Of a stretch of 64,000 nucleotides of DNA, positions 1-13,420 are shown in pieces. This stretch comes from Echinarachnius parma (taxonomy: Eukaryota > Echinodermata > Echinoidea > Clypeasteroida > Echinarachniidae): assembly GCA_037951105.1 (NCBI GenBank), contig JBAMJV010003825.1, forward strand, positions 1 to 64,000, read 5' to 3'. The notes below the pieces were generated by a model, which was given only the letters and a program-made list of their open reading frames with translations, had not been told where the DNA came from and ran no database searches. Made by a program: the position numbers and the translations under genes. The first letter of the stretch is position 1. The number at the start of each line of letters is the position of its first letter.

Positions 1-161
1 ACGAGAGGACTCGAAGAGATAAGTTGAATTTGTTCACTGGCTTAATGGATCACCAATTAGTGATTGTCGGACCCTCTTAAAATGTTAAAAGCAAAGTCAA
101 ATACCCACAATAATTCCCACTTGTTCACCGATTTCAAGGATCTGGCTCCCATTTATTTTAA

Positions 162-566
162 AGGGATCCAGTCACTTTTATTTAAAATTTAATGTGCAAA
201 AACTTGAAAATTTTTACGGTTGATACAATGTGTATTTCTGTGATCTGATATGCCCACTGACACTGACGTGAGTGGTGTGTGAAAATTCTATGTTAAACTA
301 ATGTCATATTGAGCGAGTAATAAGCGAAAAACTCATTGCACTGACTGTGTATACAGTTACAATTATCCACTAGAGAATTATAAATATATACACTCCAATC
401 ATATTATATTTATAACGAAAGAGAAATTTGGAAAACCAAAAGCGGTTCCATAATTCCAGTGGTATATACGAGTACAAGAAGGTAGGTGAGAACCACTACA
501 GACATGCTTGAGTTCCAGTAGTTCCAAGTAAGTTTTTAGGATTTTGTCAAATGTTACTAGATCCCT
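162..566. mobile_element. TTAA-flanked MITE, family A, complete copy
   Basis: The ends AGGGATCCAGTCAC and GTTACTAGATCCCT are inverted and flanked by TTAA at 158-161 and 567-570. Related copies are at 37312-37698 (near complete), 29558-29799 (right part), 8057-8345 (left part) and about 42870-43070 (fragment). They share words such as GTGATCTGATATG and ATTGCACTGA. Confidence 0.8.
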
Positions 567-2504
567 TTAACCACACTGTTTGCTTAGTTGACTCCTCCTT
601 ATGTTATTAATTGTCTTCTATATGTTTTATTTCTTTCTTTTAAGGTTCGATTGTTCTTGAGAGATCGAAGCAGCTCCCAAATTTGCCAAAATAAACAAAC
701 GGCAATGTATGTATAGTCACGGGGTATTATTGTCCTTCAAACGGTTTGAATGATACACCCCAAATCTGGGGTCCAACTAATCTATTTAAATATCCTTATC
801 AGTATGTAGTACTTCTTCGTTTCATGTTCACCTATTAGTTGCTGGATTATCCACTTACAACATTAACCACTCTGAACGAGCTTATTGACCCGACCTGCAA
901 AGGAATATAGGGACATCGGGATATATGCACAATCGATTCAAACTAATGTGAATTATTTCTGTTATAATTAGTATATCATTTTCATTAAAACATAAATGAT
1001 TCTAAAAGCATTATTAGAGCTAATCATAATTATATACTTGCGGGGGAAATCTTGAATCACGCTAATGTTGCTGGCAACAGATCATTCGATCTTAAAACAA
1101 TCAAATATTGTGCTTAAACCAGAATGCACGGCACAATACGTACACAAATATGTATGAACGGGACAGTGATATGATCTTAGAACTTTTTCATAACAAAAGC
1201 TCGACCTTAAAAAAGAATATCTCTATAATATAAATTTTAAAAAACTATATTCGCATGGAATTTCGAGTTCTAGACAAACAAACTCATTTTTATTATACAT
1301 TTTCTCGGCAATTTACTGAAATGCCATGCACTCAAGTATCTCTTGACATGCTATAACACGCGCGGCTACTCAAAAACTGAAGAGCATTATCGGTTTTCAA
1401 ATCGGCAGCTTAGTAAATTATATTCCAATTAATATTCTATCATCCCATCATGATTCGGCACCATGAATGCGCGCAGCGTTTCGGTGTGTGTTCGGCAATT
1501 GAATGGACACTCGAGTGAAGTATCTATTTTGTAACAGGTTGCTGAGTAGAATATCATCAAATCAATTTTCTCACGGCTGGAATAAATCTTTCAATACAAA
1601 AAGTATATAGAATTAACCATCTTTGCTCGAGAAAAATTAGATTCAAACATGTGTATCGAAGAGAAAACAATGAGTTTGTTTCAGGCCGAAAATTATGAAT
1701 GTTTTTTTGTTTAATGTAATGTAATTGATAATGTTCTTAACACTGTATTAAATAAATCAAAACATAAATAGGCCTAATGGTCGATATGTTATACAACCTT
1801 TTCGGGAAAATGTTGACAAGTTTTTGTTTGTTTCTGAACAAAGATAGTCTTTATTAATTAAAATAACGGCATTATTATTATTCTTTTTTTTTATGTTGAG
1901 GAAACTGACATTATGTTGAAGGGAAAAAAATGTAACATACAATACAAGCCTATCTCCATTCGCACGAAGTATCTCGTATTATAGACTCAACTCTTTGTTA
2001 TCAACATAATTTTGACAGTTTTACAAGGCCTAATATCGCATATCGGATATGCCTTTTTATCAGGGTTTGTATAAGGGCCATTTAGTCTGGAGAAACCTTG
2101 CCATTATACATGTTATATCTCCAGACTTTATAGTTTGTATAAACGGAATTCCGAAGATATATCTTTATTAGTTAGTATACAGAAGCCCGCGATTATCTCT
2201 TTATAGTTAGTATAGAGGAGATCCACACGAATAAAAGATATAGTATCATAATAGTCGCGATATGGCCGCGCCTATCGCGGCTAGGGTATGTTTAGCAAGC
2301 CCCCGTATCTACGCCATTAACCACGAGATGGCGTTAAAGTTATATAGGCGAGACAAAGATTACGGGCCATTTTACAATTTAATTATTTTATCGGACTTAA
2401 ACTTGGGTTGGAAATCTGAATAATTATCTAATCTCGGGGAGATATTTCATTCATCAGGCCCAGACGAATGCAGATAGACAGACGTTAGGTTTAATCACAT
2501 TTTA

Positions 2505-3158
2505 CAAGCTTATAATCATCCGACTATCATGACTATCAGTGGTGAGAAATAACATGAGATTTGGGAGGCATTTTGATTTGATTATAAAGCTAGGTTGGGT
2601 AGTCCCCCGACTCAGATTATACAGCTATGTTATCATGGACGTACAACTACATCTGTATTATGAGTATCTATCTATTCCAACACCATTCATAGTACAGTAT
2701 TTGGAGGTATATACGGCAGCTTATACATACAGAATCATTATGTTATGTTTTTACAATCTTATAATCATCCAACTATCAGTGTTGAGGTATAATATGAGAT
2801 TGGAAGGCATTTGATTTGATATAAAGCTATAGGTTGGTGGTTCCCCGACTCACATTATACATCTTTATTATAATGGACGTACTATTTTTGTTGTATGTGT
2901 ACAACTACATCTGTATTATGATTATCTATCTATTCCGACACCATTCGTAGTACAGTATTTGGAGGTCTACGGCATCTTATACATACAGAATCATTATTTA
3001 TGTTATGTTTTTACAATCTTATAATCATCCAACTATCAGTGTTGGGGTATAACATGAGATTGGAAGGCATTTGATTTGATTATAAAGCTAGGTTGGGTGG
3101 TTCCCCGACTCAGATTATACAGCTATATTATCATGGCCATACTATTTTTGTATACGTG
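2505..3158. repeat. Tandem array, ~250-bp unit, 2.6 copies
   Basis: Units start at 2505, 2750 and 3009 with TTTACAATCTTATAATCATC and share GGTTGGGTGGTTCCCCGACT and ATCTATCTATTCC. The third is cut after about 150 bp. Confidence 0.88.
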
Positions 3159-5400
3159 CTAAAACTAAATCAACCTATTATATGCCTTAACCAGCCCTTA
3201 GCAACTCCTTGTCTACCTCTTGCAGTATACAACCATGTTCTTTAGCATTTTTTTGTTGGAGAGGGGGCACATACATTACGTTTTGATATTATACTTGTTT
3301 GTTTGAGCACTGTTTTCGAAAAAGGGCACATAAACGTTTTGATATATAACATAAACTCTCTCCAATAATCTCTGTCCACATCCAACCCCATCCCCGAACC
3401 AAACCAATCCCCAGCCAATCAGCCAGTCAATCATCCTGTCACACGCCACTCACTCTCCCCCACACGTGGTTAACATAAATCACATAAACCCCCTATTACG
3501 TAACGACGCGTCCGCGAGGGTGTATCGCACAGCACGCTAACCATGCTAACCCGCTACGCCAGCGCTTCCCCGGTGCAACTCGAGCAAGAACCGCTGTCTT
3601 GACACCAACATTCTCCAAGGTTGATGGGCATTTAAAATGCCGATGCGTTTATGTGTAGTGTCAACCCCCTAAATTGCCTACAAAAAGCTTTCACTTCGGA
3701 CCAGTCTTTATCCAATTATTTGGATAGGAGGGGAGAATGTCAGTTATTCAATTCCAGCTCAGTCACCGGAACTCGCCGCGAATCCAAATTATTTTTCATA
3801 GCACACGTCACGTAACAAAAAGTAATGGAAGAAATTCCTGTTTCAACCATGGTTCGATACTAACAACAGTTGGGTCTTTGCTTCATTTAACGATTAGTTG
3901 TTTTTCGTCATTATATAAACTTATTTGTGTGCCTTTGTCTTGTGGTTTATGCAGTAGTAATCATAATATAGTCGATCGATATAATAGAAAGGGGTGGGGG
4001 GGGGGGGACAACGAGGACAATACAATAACGATAGTCATGATAGTTCAATAAACTTGTAAATTCATGCATAAATAAAAATCAATGCAGTAATACTTCATGT
4101 TTAAATGAAAGAACGAAATTAGAAAGCAAAGAACAATTTAAAACAATTTAAAAGATGAAAATAAATAAATTAATGATAAATTCAACCTTTTGAGACATGA
4201 AAAGATAAGAACGAGATATGATACAAGAAATTACAAGAAGATACGTGAAACATAAACTAATAAGCTAACAAATAAAATAAAAAATAAAACAACTGAAAGC
4301 TGAATAGAGGTGAGGGTGAGCAAACTTTTGCGGTTGCGTATGTGAACTGAAGTCGGGGGATGATTTATGAATTCGATTCTCCCTATGGTGGCTTCAAGTG
4401 TTTACATTGTAAAGAAATCAATCATGACTATGATAAGTTTGATAACTAATCTCCGAATTTGATTTTCAGAATTTCGCAAGATAAAACCTCAAACATAAAA
4501 ATTAACAAGGTTACCTTGAAAGTATTAATTAATGAGACCCACTTTTGTAACAGCTTCTTCGTTTATCAGAAGTCTTCAATTATTATTTATACAATTTACA
4601 AACAGCAGAAAGACACGGAAGTTTCAACTTGCTGAAAGTTACCTTGTCTATATTTGTTTCCTTCAAAAGTTCAAAACATGATTAAATACAGACGCACATA
4701 ATTATTCTTGTCAATCAAATTTCATGATACAATGGTATTATAGGGACAATGTTTATATAGTTCAAATAATTTGTGATGCTAGGTAACGTCAATAAATCAC
4801 AATATTTGCCAATAATATCCTAATTGTATAAGGTTTGTAGGCTATCTGAAGCGAGTATAGAATTAGTATTCAAGAAAGTTAGTCCAAAGTAAAAGTTACA
4901 AGATATATTGACATGGAATTTAAACAAACAAGCGCGAATAATTTAATGTTTAAATAAATGTATGATACTCGGTAATAATTTAGTATAATTTTCCAACGTG
5001 AGTGGGTCGGGAAACAGAAGTAACAGATCGTGCTTGATCTTTTATTTCTCATCTGTATCATTTTATCTTCTTCGCAAACTATACAGGCTGAGATAACAGC
5101 ATATGGCTCCGATATGAATCTATACATGAATGCATTATCCGATTGGCAAATATCTAACTGGCGTTCGCTATTCAGCAAACGAACACCCGATATTGCAAAT
5201 CGTCATGATTCTGTACGTATATAGTTTTCGATATAACAGATATCAATTCACCAAATCGCATAGTTGCGTGAAACTATTATCATATTCCACGTGAATTACA
5301 CGATATACAGACAAACAAATAACACACTACTTTTATGTTGGGAAAACAATTTTGAAATGAAATGAACTAACATCATTATCAGCTTTGAAAAAATGATTAA

Positions 5401-5558
5401 AGGTACTTCAGATTCGTCAAATGAGATGCGCGGCGCCATCTTAAGTACACGTTGCGCACGGTGCGTGATGCACGTTAGCTCAGTGTCATGCGGTGCGCGC
5501 AAACTGGCCCAGTTCAAAATGGCGACCCGCTGTGTAGCATCCCCACGCTTGATGCCCT
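5401..5558. mobile_element. TTAA-flanked MITE, family F
   Basis: 158 bp between TTAA at 5397-5400 and 5559-5562, starting AGGTACTTCAGATTCGTC and ending CTTGATGCCCT. Related copies are at 31740-31872 (truncated) and 39650-39800. Confidence 0.75.
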
Positions 5559-5616
5559 TTAATATGATAGAACCATGTTATTGATCACGGATTTCATGGA
5601 TGAAAAGTGAATGTCT

Positions 5617-5981
5617 CCCAGGTCGAAAAAACAGTTGAAAATTAGTTGCCAACTGGTACCAGTTGATACCACCAGTTGGCCAACTGGTTTCAATATGGAA
5701 ATTGGTACACTGGAATCAACTGGAATCAATTGGAATCGAGTAAGAATCCAGTAAGGCTTACCAGTAAGAAGACCAGTTAAAGTAGTTGGTTCCAACTGGT
5801 ATTTTGAATTGGTTTCAACTGGTATTTCTATTGGTTTTAACTGGACTGCTGCATCTATCCATTTATCTTTACTGGGAACCGGGAATGTAAACTGCTACCG
5901 CTTGATGCCAGTTAAAACCAGTAAAAACCAGTTGAATTTCCAACTGGTTTCAACTGGTTTCAACTGTTTTTTCGACCTGGG
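5617..5981. mobile_element. MITE with 24-bp TIRs and repeated AACTGGTTTC motif
   Basis: The ends 5617-5640 and 5958-5981 are perfect inverted repeats beginning CCCAGGTCGAAAAAACAGTT. Internally the words AACTGGTTTCAACTGG and CCAGTTGGAA recur in both orientations. No clear target duplication was found. Confidence 0.75.
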
Positions 5982-6601
5982 CTATGCTCGCTCGGTAGCA
6001 ACAACAGTAGTAACAATACCTCAAACAACCACAGTCAAAATAATAAAGGAAATAATTAAAATCATACGGAAATATAAACAATGATATGAATCATCTTGTG
6101 GTATATCAAATTTAAAATCATTATCTATATTTTGATGTGACGAGTGTATTTAAATTTCATATCCACACCTTTACACGGAAGGCTTTATTTAATGCCAGTT
6201 GTAACTAACAACTTCCCTTTTTTATACATCGTTTAACAAGTTTCCTCTTACATGTTTCGTAAATCCTATTGAGTTAATACATGTATTTGGTAAATTATAT
6301 AGGTCCCGGAATCAATGGGTTCATCTGTTTTCTTATCCAAAGGGAAGTGTATAAGACACTGAGGTGTGAATGTTTGTTTGATTTCCTCATAGCTCGTGAT
6401 AAAGAACCAAATCTTGCACTTTCGTTTATTTCCGATATTATCACGATATCTGTCCACAGACATAGAGCAGGATGTCAACTGCAGCTTGTTGTGCGGGTGT
6501 GCCATGTACCAATGCCATGCGAGCTGATAAGACTATAAAGATGATAGTTTCTTGTAACAAAGTGATATATTCGGGCACATTTCCCTCTGGTAGTGTGAAT
6601 T

Positions 6602-6620
6602 GGGGGGGGGGGGGGGGGGG
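6602..6620. repeat. Poly-G tract (example of a class)
   Basis: A run of about 19 G. Similar runs of 12 or more G or C are seen near 3996, 12244, 13670, 19548, 27460, 31050, 31226, 31418, 31987, 32741, 34699, 34999, 35056, 40008, 40257, 50198, 50413, 50579, 51571 and 55051. Confidence 0.9.
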
Positions 6621-8056
6621 AGCTGAGATGGTTGGGGCTATAGTAAGGGGGCGGCATGATTGTACACAGAAAACTCCAGTGATTTTGCCCGGAGATGTGG
6701 TAAAGCATGCTTTGGCCATAATACTAAGTCGATTTCGCCTGAACCATTTTGATAATTTTGCCCGGAGAAGAGATGGGTTTTGGAGACGCATTATCAAGAA
6801 TACAAATTGTATTATTTCGCATGAAATAAATAATGGAAATAGGAATTTCTATTCTAAATTACATTTACATCATCATAATTAATGATTACTAGTATGGTTA
6901 TACAAAGGGGCCAAAACGTGTTAAGCATGTTTTACAGTTACATCAGGGAACTGATGGTATACATCTCAATGCTTAAATTATTTGCGGTAATGTAATTGTA
7001 AGGAAGGGAATGGTCATTGTTTGTGTAAGCATTAACACCAAAACCTATGTGTGGGGGCACCGGGCCACACACAATTATTCTACCCTACCCTTATGCATGT
7101 TGTTGTTTATATTTTTCTACGTGGGAAAAGTGCTCGACACATTTATTTATCCAGCTACTTAGCGGTTGGACCGAGAGCTGTCGGGCCGAGCTAGCTAGCT
7201 ACCCGAGCAAGCTGGCGGGGCGAGCGAGCATGTGACCGGCTGACGTAACAAAATTAAGCCGCGCATGAAAATATACAAATTACATATCCATAAACAAGAA
7301 CAGCACCTCTTCAAAGCTATTATTTCAACGTTAAGACATTATTTGTACTCCTTGGTTATGCACACACACGTTCTTGAGGATGTTCGCGTTCCTTTGGCTT
7401 TCATCAACGGAATGCGTCATGTTTTTCTTTCAGTTTCTAAACCCCTCACAAGACAAAAGCTACATGCACTAGCCATGCTAACATCTGTCTTTCAACAACA
7501 AAATAATATACAAGGCTTTTAATACAAGCAGTGCATATCCCAGCAGAGTTATACAACTTTGCTTATTTGCTTGCAATCCCATGTTGGCTTGTGATTTTTC
7601 TTGTGGGTGGCGAACTTTTTTCCTTTTTTCCTACTAAAAAATAAATCGAAAGCTCAATTTGTATCTGTTTGATACCAATGAAATAATATACAAATAATGC
7701 TTTACAAGAAAAGAGTTACATAACTTTAAACCATAATCTTGTGGTTTTTATTTGTGGTAAAGATAATTTATTTCGCCAACGAATGTCATGTCATGTCATG
7801 CTAAAAGTGTGAAATGAGTCAGAAATAAACCTGGACTAACCCTGGACTATAGCTTGTAGGTTCATGTTTTTGATGGACAGTTCCAACCTGAGTGACAGTC
7901 GAGAGGCAGTGGGCCAGTAAATTAGATCTTTCCACCCCCGTAGGTCCACGGCTCGATCCTGGACCTATATTATAGTACTAAGGTCTGATGTAACATGATG
8001 ACATGGGGACGAAGGACAAGTTTGTAATATGAGAAAACAAAATATTTGATTTTTAA

Positions 8057-8345
8057 AGGGATCTATAACTATGTTGACATATCATGCAAAAAGAAGGGAG
8101 ATGGGAGTCTTATATACCACCTCCCTGATACAAGACTATCTGTGATTTGAAGTTGGAGTTACTGAATAGCCCGCTCAAGGCGAAACAGCCTGTATAGTAC
8201 TAGAGATTTATCCTATACCTGTTTTATCTGTGTCCACTGAATTAATGACGTGTGAAAATTCCATTTTAAATGAATGTCATGAAAATTGATTATGGGGCCG
8301 AGTAATGAGCTCAAACGCAAAGTGCTCAGTTACTAACTCATTGTC
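8057..8345. mobile_element. Family A MITE, degenerate copy
   Basis: The left end AGGGATCTATAACTATG follows TTAA (8053-8056). Internal matches include GTCCACTGAATTAATGACGT and GTGTGAAAATTCCAT. The right end is not clear. Confidence 0.55.
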
Positions 8346-9654
8346 TAAATTTGTAATAGTTGATTTTAATTTGTTTTTATTTAACCATAAACATAATTGT
8401 CATGAGTAAAAGGGAGGGGTATTACTACAAAAAGTAAGTTTTTTGTTTGTTGGTCTTTTGGCTTCGCGAAAACAACATTTACGATAAGAAATTATCACCA
8501 TTGTTTTCAAACTGAAAATGATATAAATAAAAGTTATCAATATTCAATATTTTGTGTCACACATCATTATCTGCAGTATATAGCTCTGCCTCTGCAGCTT
8601 CTTTGCGCGTCTATAGCAACCCGAGAAGGTTTGTTATCGGGGGTGTTTCCGCGAGATAACCTGGACCGTCTCGCTCTATATCTGTCGGCGCGACGGACAG
8701 GTATAGTGGTGTAGGGCATTTTGGGCAAATAAATGTTGTTCTTTATCCAAGTTTATCTCGATTTTATCTGTAGTAGATATACCGTATGTCTAATTGTAAC
8801 AGAACCAACAACACACAATAACAATTAAAGATGTTCAATTCGACATGACCTGTATAATATACGAATTCTCAAGTAGTGTGCACGAATACATCTTCAGATT
8901 TTCTTTCCGTTCACATATTTATAAATTGTATTATTTGTTTCAATTAGTAAATCAAACGGCTGCGCGGTTTTTATGATTTGAAATCATCCTCCTGTATTAA
9001 TTGCAAAATCTATTAGTGATGAACAGTTAAACTTTTATGACAAAATTATATGATTATGTTCAACACTCAATTAACTGAATTTCCATAATAAGATATCCGG
9101 TACACTTGGGTGTGTTCTATTTACAGTGATATGTTCGTCTCAAAGCGAACGAAACAGACCAAAAATGTCAAAATAGTGTTGGGAATTCGAGATTGATAAA
9201 TTGCGCTGTAAGAAAGGTATGGCACGCCATTTGTCATGCTACTGTTTATATCACGTGAAGCTCATTAACGTTTTATTGTCTCTGCGCAGAGGAGGGAAAT
9301 CGCACGCGCCAAAATTACTCTAAGCGTCGACGAAACGCGCTGGTAGTCAAGCGATCAGGTATCGAGACAGTGACATGAGACACTCGGGACGGTGACGGGG
9401 GAAATAACTCGGAGTAAGCCGCTCTGATATGAAATTATATTGTTCGCAACTAGTACTCGTATTACGTTTTTATAAATAATTTGCAATTTTGTCTCGATTT
9501 TGAGATAATTATACTACAGTATAACATTAACAACAAAATAACTTTAAAATGTTAATTGTGTTACAACAGAAACCCAGACAGATATATAGATTTGTTGATT
9601 ATAGCGATGGATATATATATTATATAGATATATAGATAAATAAATAGATAGATA

Positions 9655-9840
<186 letters not shown>

Positions 9841-10573
9841 ATATATAAATTGATAGATAGACAACTGGAAAGACAGTCATTTATTTGGAACTTAGATACA
9901 GACAGATATTGAAAAAGATCAAAACGCCAATAAATCTGGAATTAGTATAATCATATAAATAATAACTTTATCTTACTTCATTCAATATTTTACATATCAA
10001 TCCCAGTATCCCACATTGAAACAAATCCTTTTTATTTATTCGAGAACCCTCTATTTGTATAAATCTAAACAATCACATCTAACTTTATTGCCTGGATTTA
10101 CGTTCGCTTTGTGTTAGTGCAACGTGATGTCTCAATAGTTTACAGTTATTTGCATTCATAAATCGACATTACTCAATATCGTGCCTCATTGCGGCCACTT
10201 TAGCCGACTTTAATTTGCTTATTAAAGACACGGAGGGGGAATAAATCACGGTGGAGTCATGTTGTACCTGCACACCGGCTATTTGACTTGTAAATAATCA
10301 TGCTCTCAAGTTTGGCATGTTTGGGGGAGAGTGGCATGTCCCAGTCACATATTCCCACATATTCCCGCCAAAATGTCATACCTATTGGCATTGTTTCTGA
10401 AATGCAAATAAACTGGGCTATTCGGTGGCTATTCCCTGGTAATACGTGGCGATACGTGACGATATGTGTTAGTAGTAGTACGGGAAGACAGAGCTGACAT
10501 GTCTGACGAAGCTAGTTCATGGCTATTCCGTGGCTATTCGTGCGTCTCTGTGGCTTTACGAGGCCCGCGTTTT

Positions 10574-10605
10574 GCGATTACTTTACGGCGCCGTAAAGTA
10601 ATCGC
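10574..10605. repeat. Perfect 32-bp palindrome
   Basis: GCGATTACTTTACGGC is immediately followed by its exact reverse complement with no spacer. A related word (ATTATTTTACGGCCCCGTAA) occurs at 38200. Confidence 0.9.
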
Positions 10606-11149
10606 CTATCAAACGTCCTTTAATCGGCTTTTCTTGGATATTGTTACGACAAGGCTTCACGGGTATGTGACACGTGTGACTGGGGCATTAGGCCGAGAAG
10701 ATGGCTACCATTACCAAGTTGGGAGACGAGGCAGTACAAAGTGAAGAAGACGGCTCACAAATTGAGTATTAGCCGCCGGTGATGACAGAAAAACGAGGGG
10801 TCACCGCCAAATTCGAGAGTTGTTCACTTTTCGTTCTTTACTTTAGCTCGATGTAAACAAACAGTGAAATCGAAACGGCGTTAAACGACGCGTTCAAGTT
10901 CATGGCAACATTTCTTGTCAAAACGGCTGGCGCGCGTAGTCTAAGATCGCAGTATCATTCACAAGCATGATTATTAGTATGACCATTACCTTGACAATGA
11001 ATGATGTTGTCAATCTATCGCTATAAAAGTTCGAATGGTAAATATCAATATTGTTTTTACTTAATATTTATATAATTTGATATCGTTTGATTTTTTCATG
11101 AAAATATAATAGCGTAAAATAACAGAGAATATACATGACAAAATGACCA

Positions 11150-11330
11150 TTATTACGAATGGTTATTTTTATGGATATTTTCGCCGTTTTTATAAACCGA
11201 TTTTGATCAAATAAAAGTTTATACTGTCATTCAAATTGTATGCTCTTTCAAATTTGACACTCAGTTTTTCATTATCTCACAAACAAATTATTCTATGTAG
11301 CGCCATCTATACCAAAACTCAACTATCCCT
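11150..11330. mobile_element. Family B MITE, truncated copy
   Basis: It shares AACCGATTTTGATCAAATAA and ACCAAAACTCAACTATCCCT with the complete copy at 46517-47050. The right end is followed by TTAA (11331-11334). The left half is missing. Confidence 0.75.
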
Positions 11331-13204
11331 TTAAGTATTTTGTTCTCTTGCAGATAGCTATATACTACACTGCATTTTAAAGTAAGGTTTGAATTACTGT
11401 TCATATGTTCAAGTGAGTCAATACAATGATAGTAGACAGAAATCATTTGAACTTTTGATACAATTCCTCTTTTTTTAATTGTGGTATGTTGTGTCCTCTA
11501 TACTTTATTTTTCTTAAAAATAGTACACGCAGTTCGTGTGAAATATAATAATTCTATTTCCTACACCGATATGAATTCGGGATAATGACTGCCCCCTCCC
11601 CCACAAAAACAAAATGTATCAAACAGGTTATAAATGTAGACTACGGGTATAAGAGGTACGTGTGTTTGACGGCGAATTAGCCAACTTTTCAAATAAACCA
11701 AGTCTGCACTCTGCGCAATTTGTAAAACAGCGGCGCTGCAGCTATAGTCTATAGAGAGTCGGTATTCGGAGTGATTTATGCTTATGGAGACTCTTCATTG
11801 CAAAAAATTGTCTTCTTTCTATCTCTTCGTTACTTTCTATCTTATTTTTGTCTGTCAATATGTGATATTCTTTTTCCCTCTCCAAATCCCTGTCGAGCGC
11901 GTGTTCTATGTTTACGAACTTACATTCACAGCGCCCGCAACGACCGTTTTCAAGGGCGTTTTCCCTCCTTTTGGATTTGAGGTTCGATCCCAAACGGTAA
12001 CACACACAGTATAAAAACATTTATTTTGTTTATAGAAAAGTTTAGACAAGTTTAGACAATATAATGTGTCGCACTAAATTGGCAAAGTGAATGCGACGCA
12101 CAAGCGAACATTTTAATCAATCAAACTGCGGTACCACATTTAGTTAGTCGTAGGAACATTGACAAATTGCCTCCTCCTCCGCCAACTTCACCACCGTATT
12201 TCGCGCGGGTGGCTTCGAGCGTCAAACCCTCTGACGCAGCTACGGGGGGGGGGGGGGGGGGGGCGGAGTCCCCCTCCCCTACGTGGGAATTCTTAACCCT
12301 CATATTGCGTAACCCCATCCACCATATTACCACCCCCATCCCTTATTGTGCAATTAAACTTATAACAAAAAGATATTCAAAATGTCAATTTTCATTTTGG
12401 AGCAAGCTGCCCCCGCTCCCAGATAAGTACGATGGCCCCTGGCACTGGATGCGCCCCCTGTCAACTTGTGATGGGGCGTACCACACGCAATCCCGCGATT
12501 AAAAACGCTTGCAAATGTCACTCGCTTCCTAATAAAAAATTAAATTACCAACAAATATTTGCTCAAAGTTAAACGGTCTTGTTCTACAAATTTTAATGAC
12601 AAAGTGACAAAGATCATCGCGACATCTTTGTTGAAGTTTCTTCAGGAATTCGTTCGTTCCAGTTTAATTTCGAGGGAAACGACCTCCAAATGCTAAAATA
12701 TAGCGCAAAGATGTCCAATGTCACTTGCGTTTGATATTTACATACGAATGCATGATAGGAGGTGAATCCGCGCAGTGAGTGCCCCATCACTGCCTATGTG
12801 TCAAACATCGTGACTTGGGATCGTAACTTTTACGTGAGAGAAACTAGCTGGTCGCGAAATTAGAATTGCGTTCAGGCGTATTAATTTTGTGAAATGTTCA
12901 AATTGATTTGGTTTGGTGAGCTGTTGCGGATTATTTTTGACTAAGTTAAAGTTTTAGTTAAAGACCGTCCCGTGCCAATGCGTACGAGGATGACAGCTTG
13001 TTTCGGTTCAAGCCACCGCCGTTCACAGATTTAAAAAAAAAGTTTAATTCACAAGTGGCTGACTGAAAGGCTAAAACTTCAATTTCTAGTGAAAGTGATC
13101 AGCTTGGTGTTTGACATGCGTCTGGTCAACCCGTGTCATCACCCTGCTTCTAACTCTACATGATTAATTAACGTCATTTCATCTGAAGAAACAAGAAAGT
13201 ATCA

Positions 13205-13420
13205 TTTGAAAAGACCGAGGAGTGGGACTAAGGGGGTGAGAGGGGGGCAGAGGGGTGAGGAGAATGAAAAATGGGAGAGAGGTGATGGGGGAGGGGAGTG
13301 GGGGAGCATCTAAGAAAAATAGAAGAGAAAGGGGAGGGGCGAAAGTGGAAGTGAGAAGGAAAGAAGTGAAATAAGGAAAGAAGGATGAAATACCAGACGG
13401 AGGGATGAAGGAAAGATGGC
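13205..13420. repeat. Purine-rich tract
   Basis: A long G/A-biased stretch without a strict unit (GGGGGAGGGGAGTGGGGGAG, GAAAGAAGTGAAATAAGG). Confidence 0.8.

Noticed and set aside
6441..6882. Overlapping 118- and 136-residue frames
   Set aside because: They cross a poly-G tract that opens glycine and proline frames; no domain is visible.
7895..7965. tRNA-like segment with GGTCCACGGCTCGATCCTGGACC
   Set aside because: The B-box-like stem is suggestive, but the A box and acceptor stem cannot be paired; too weak to list.
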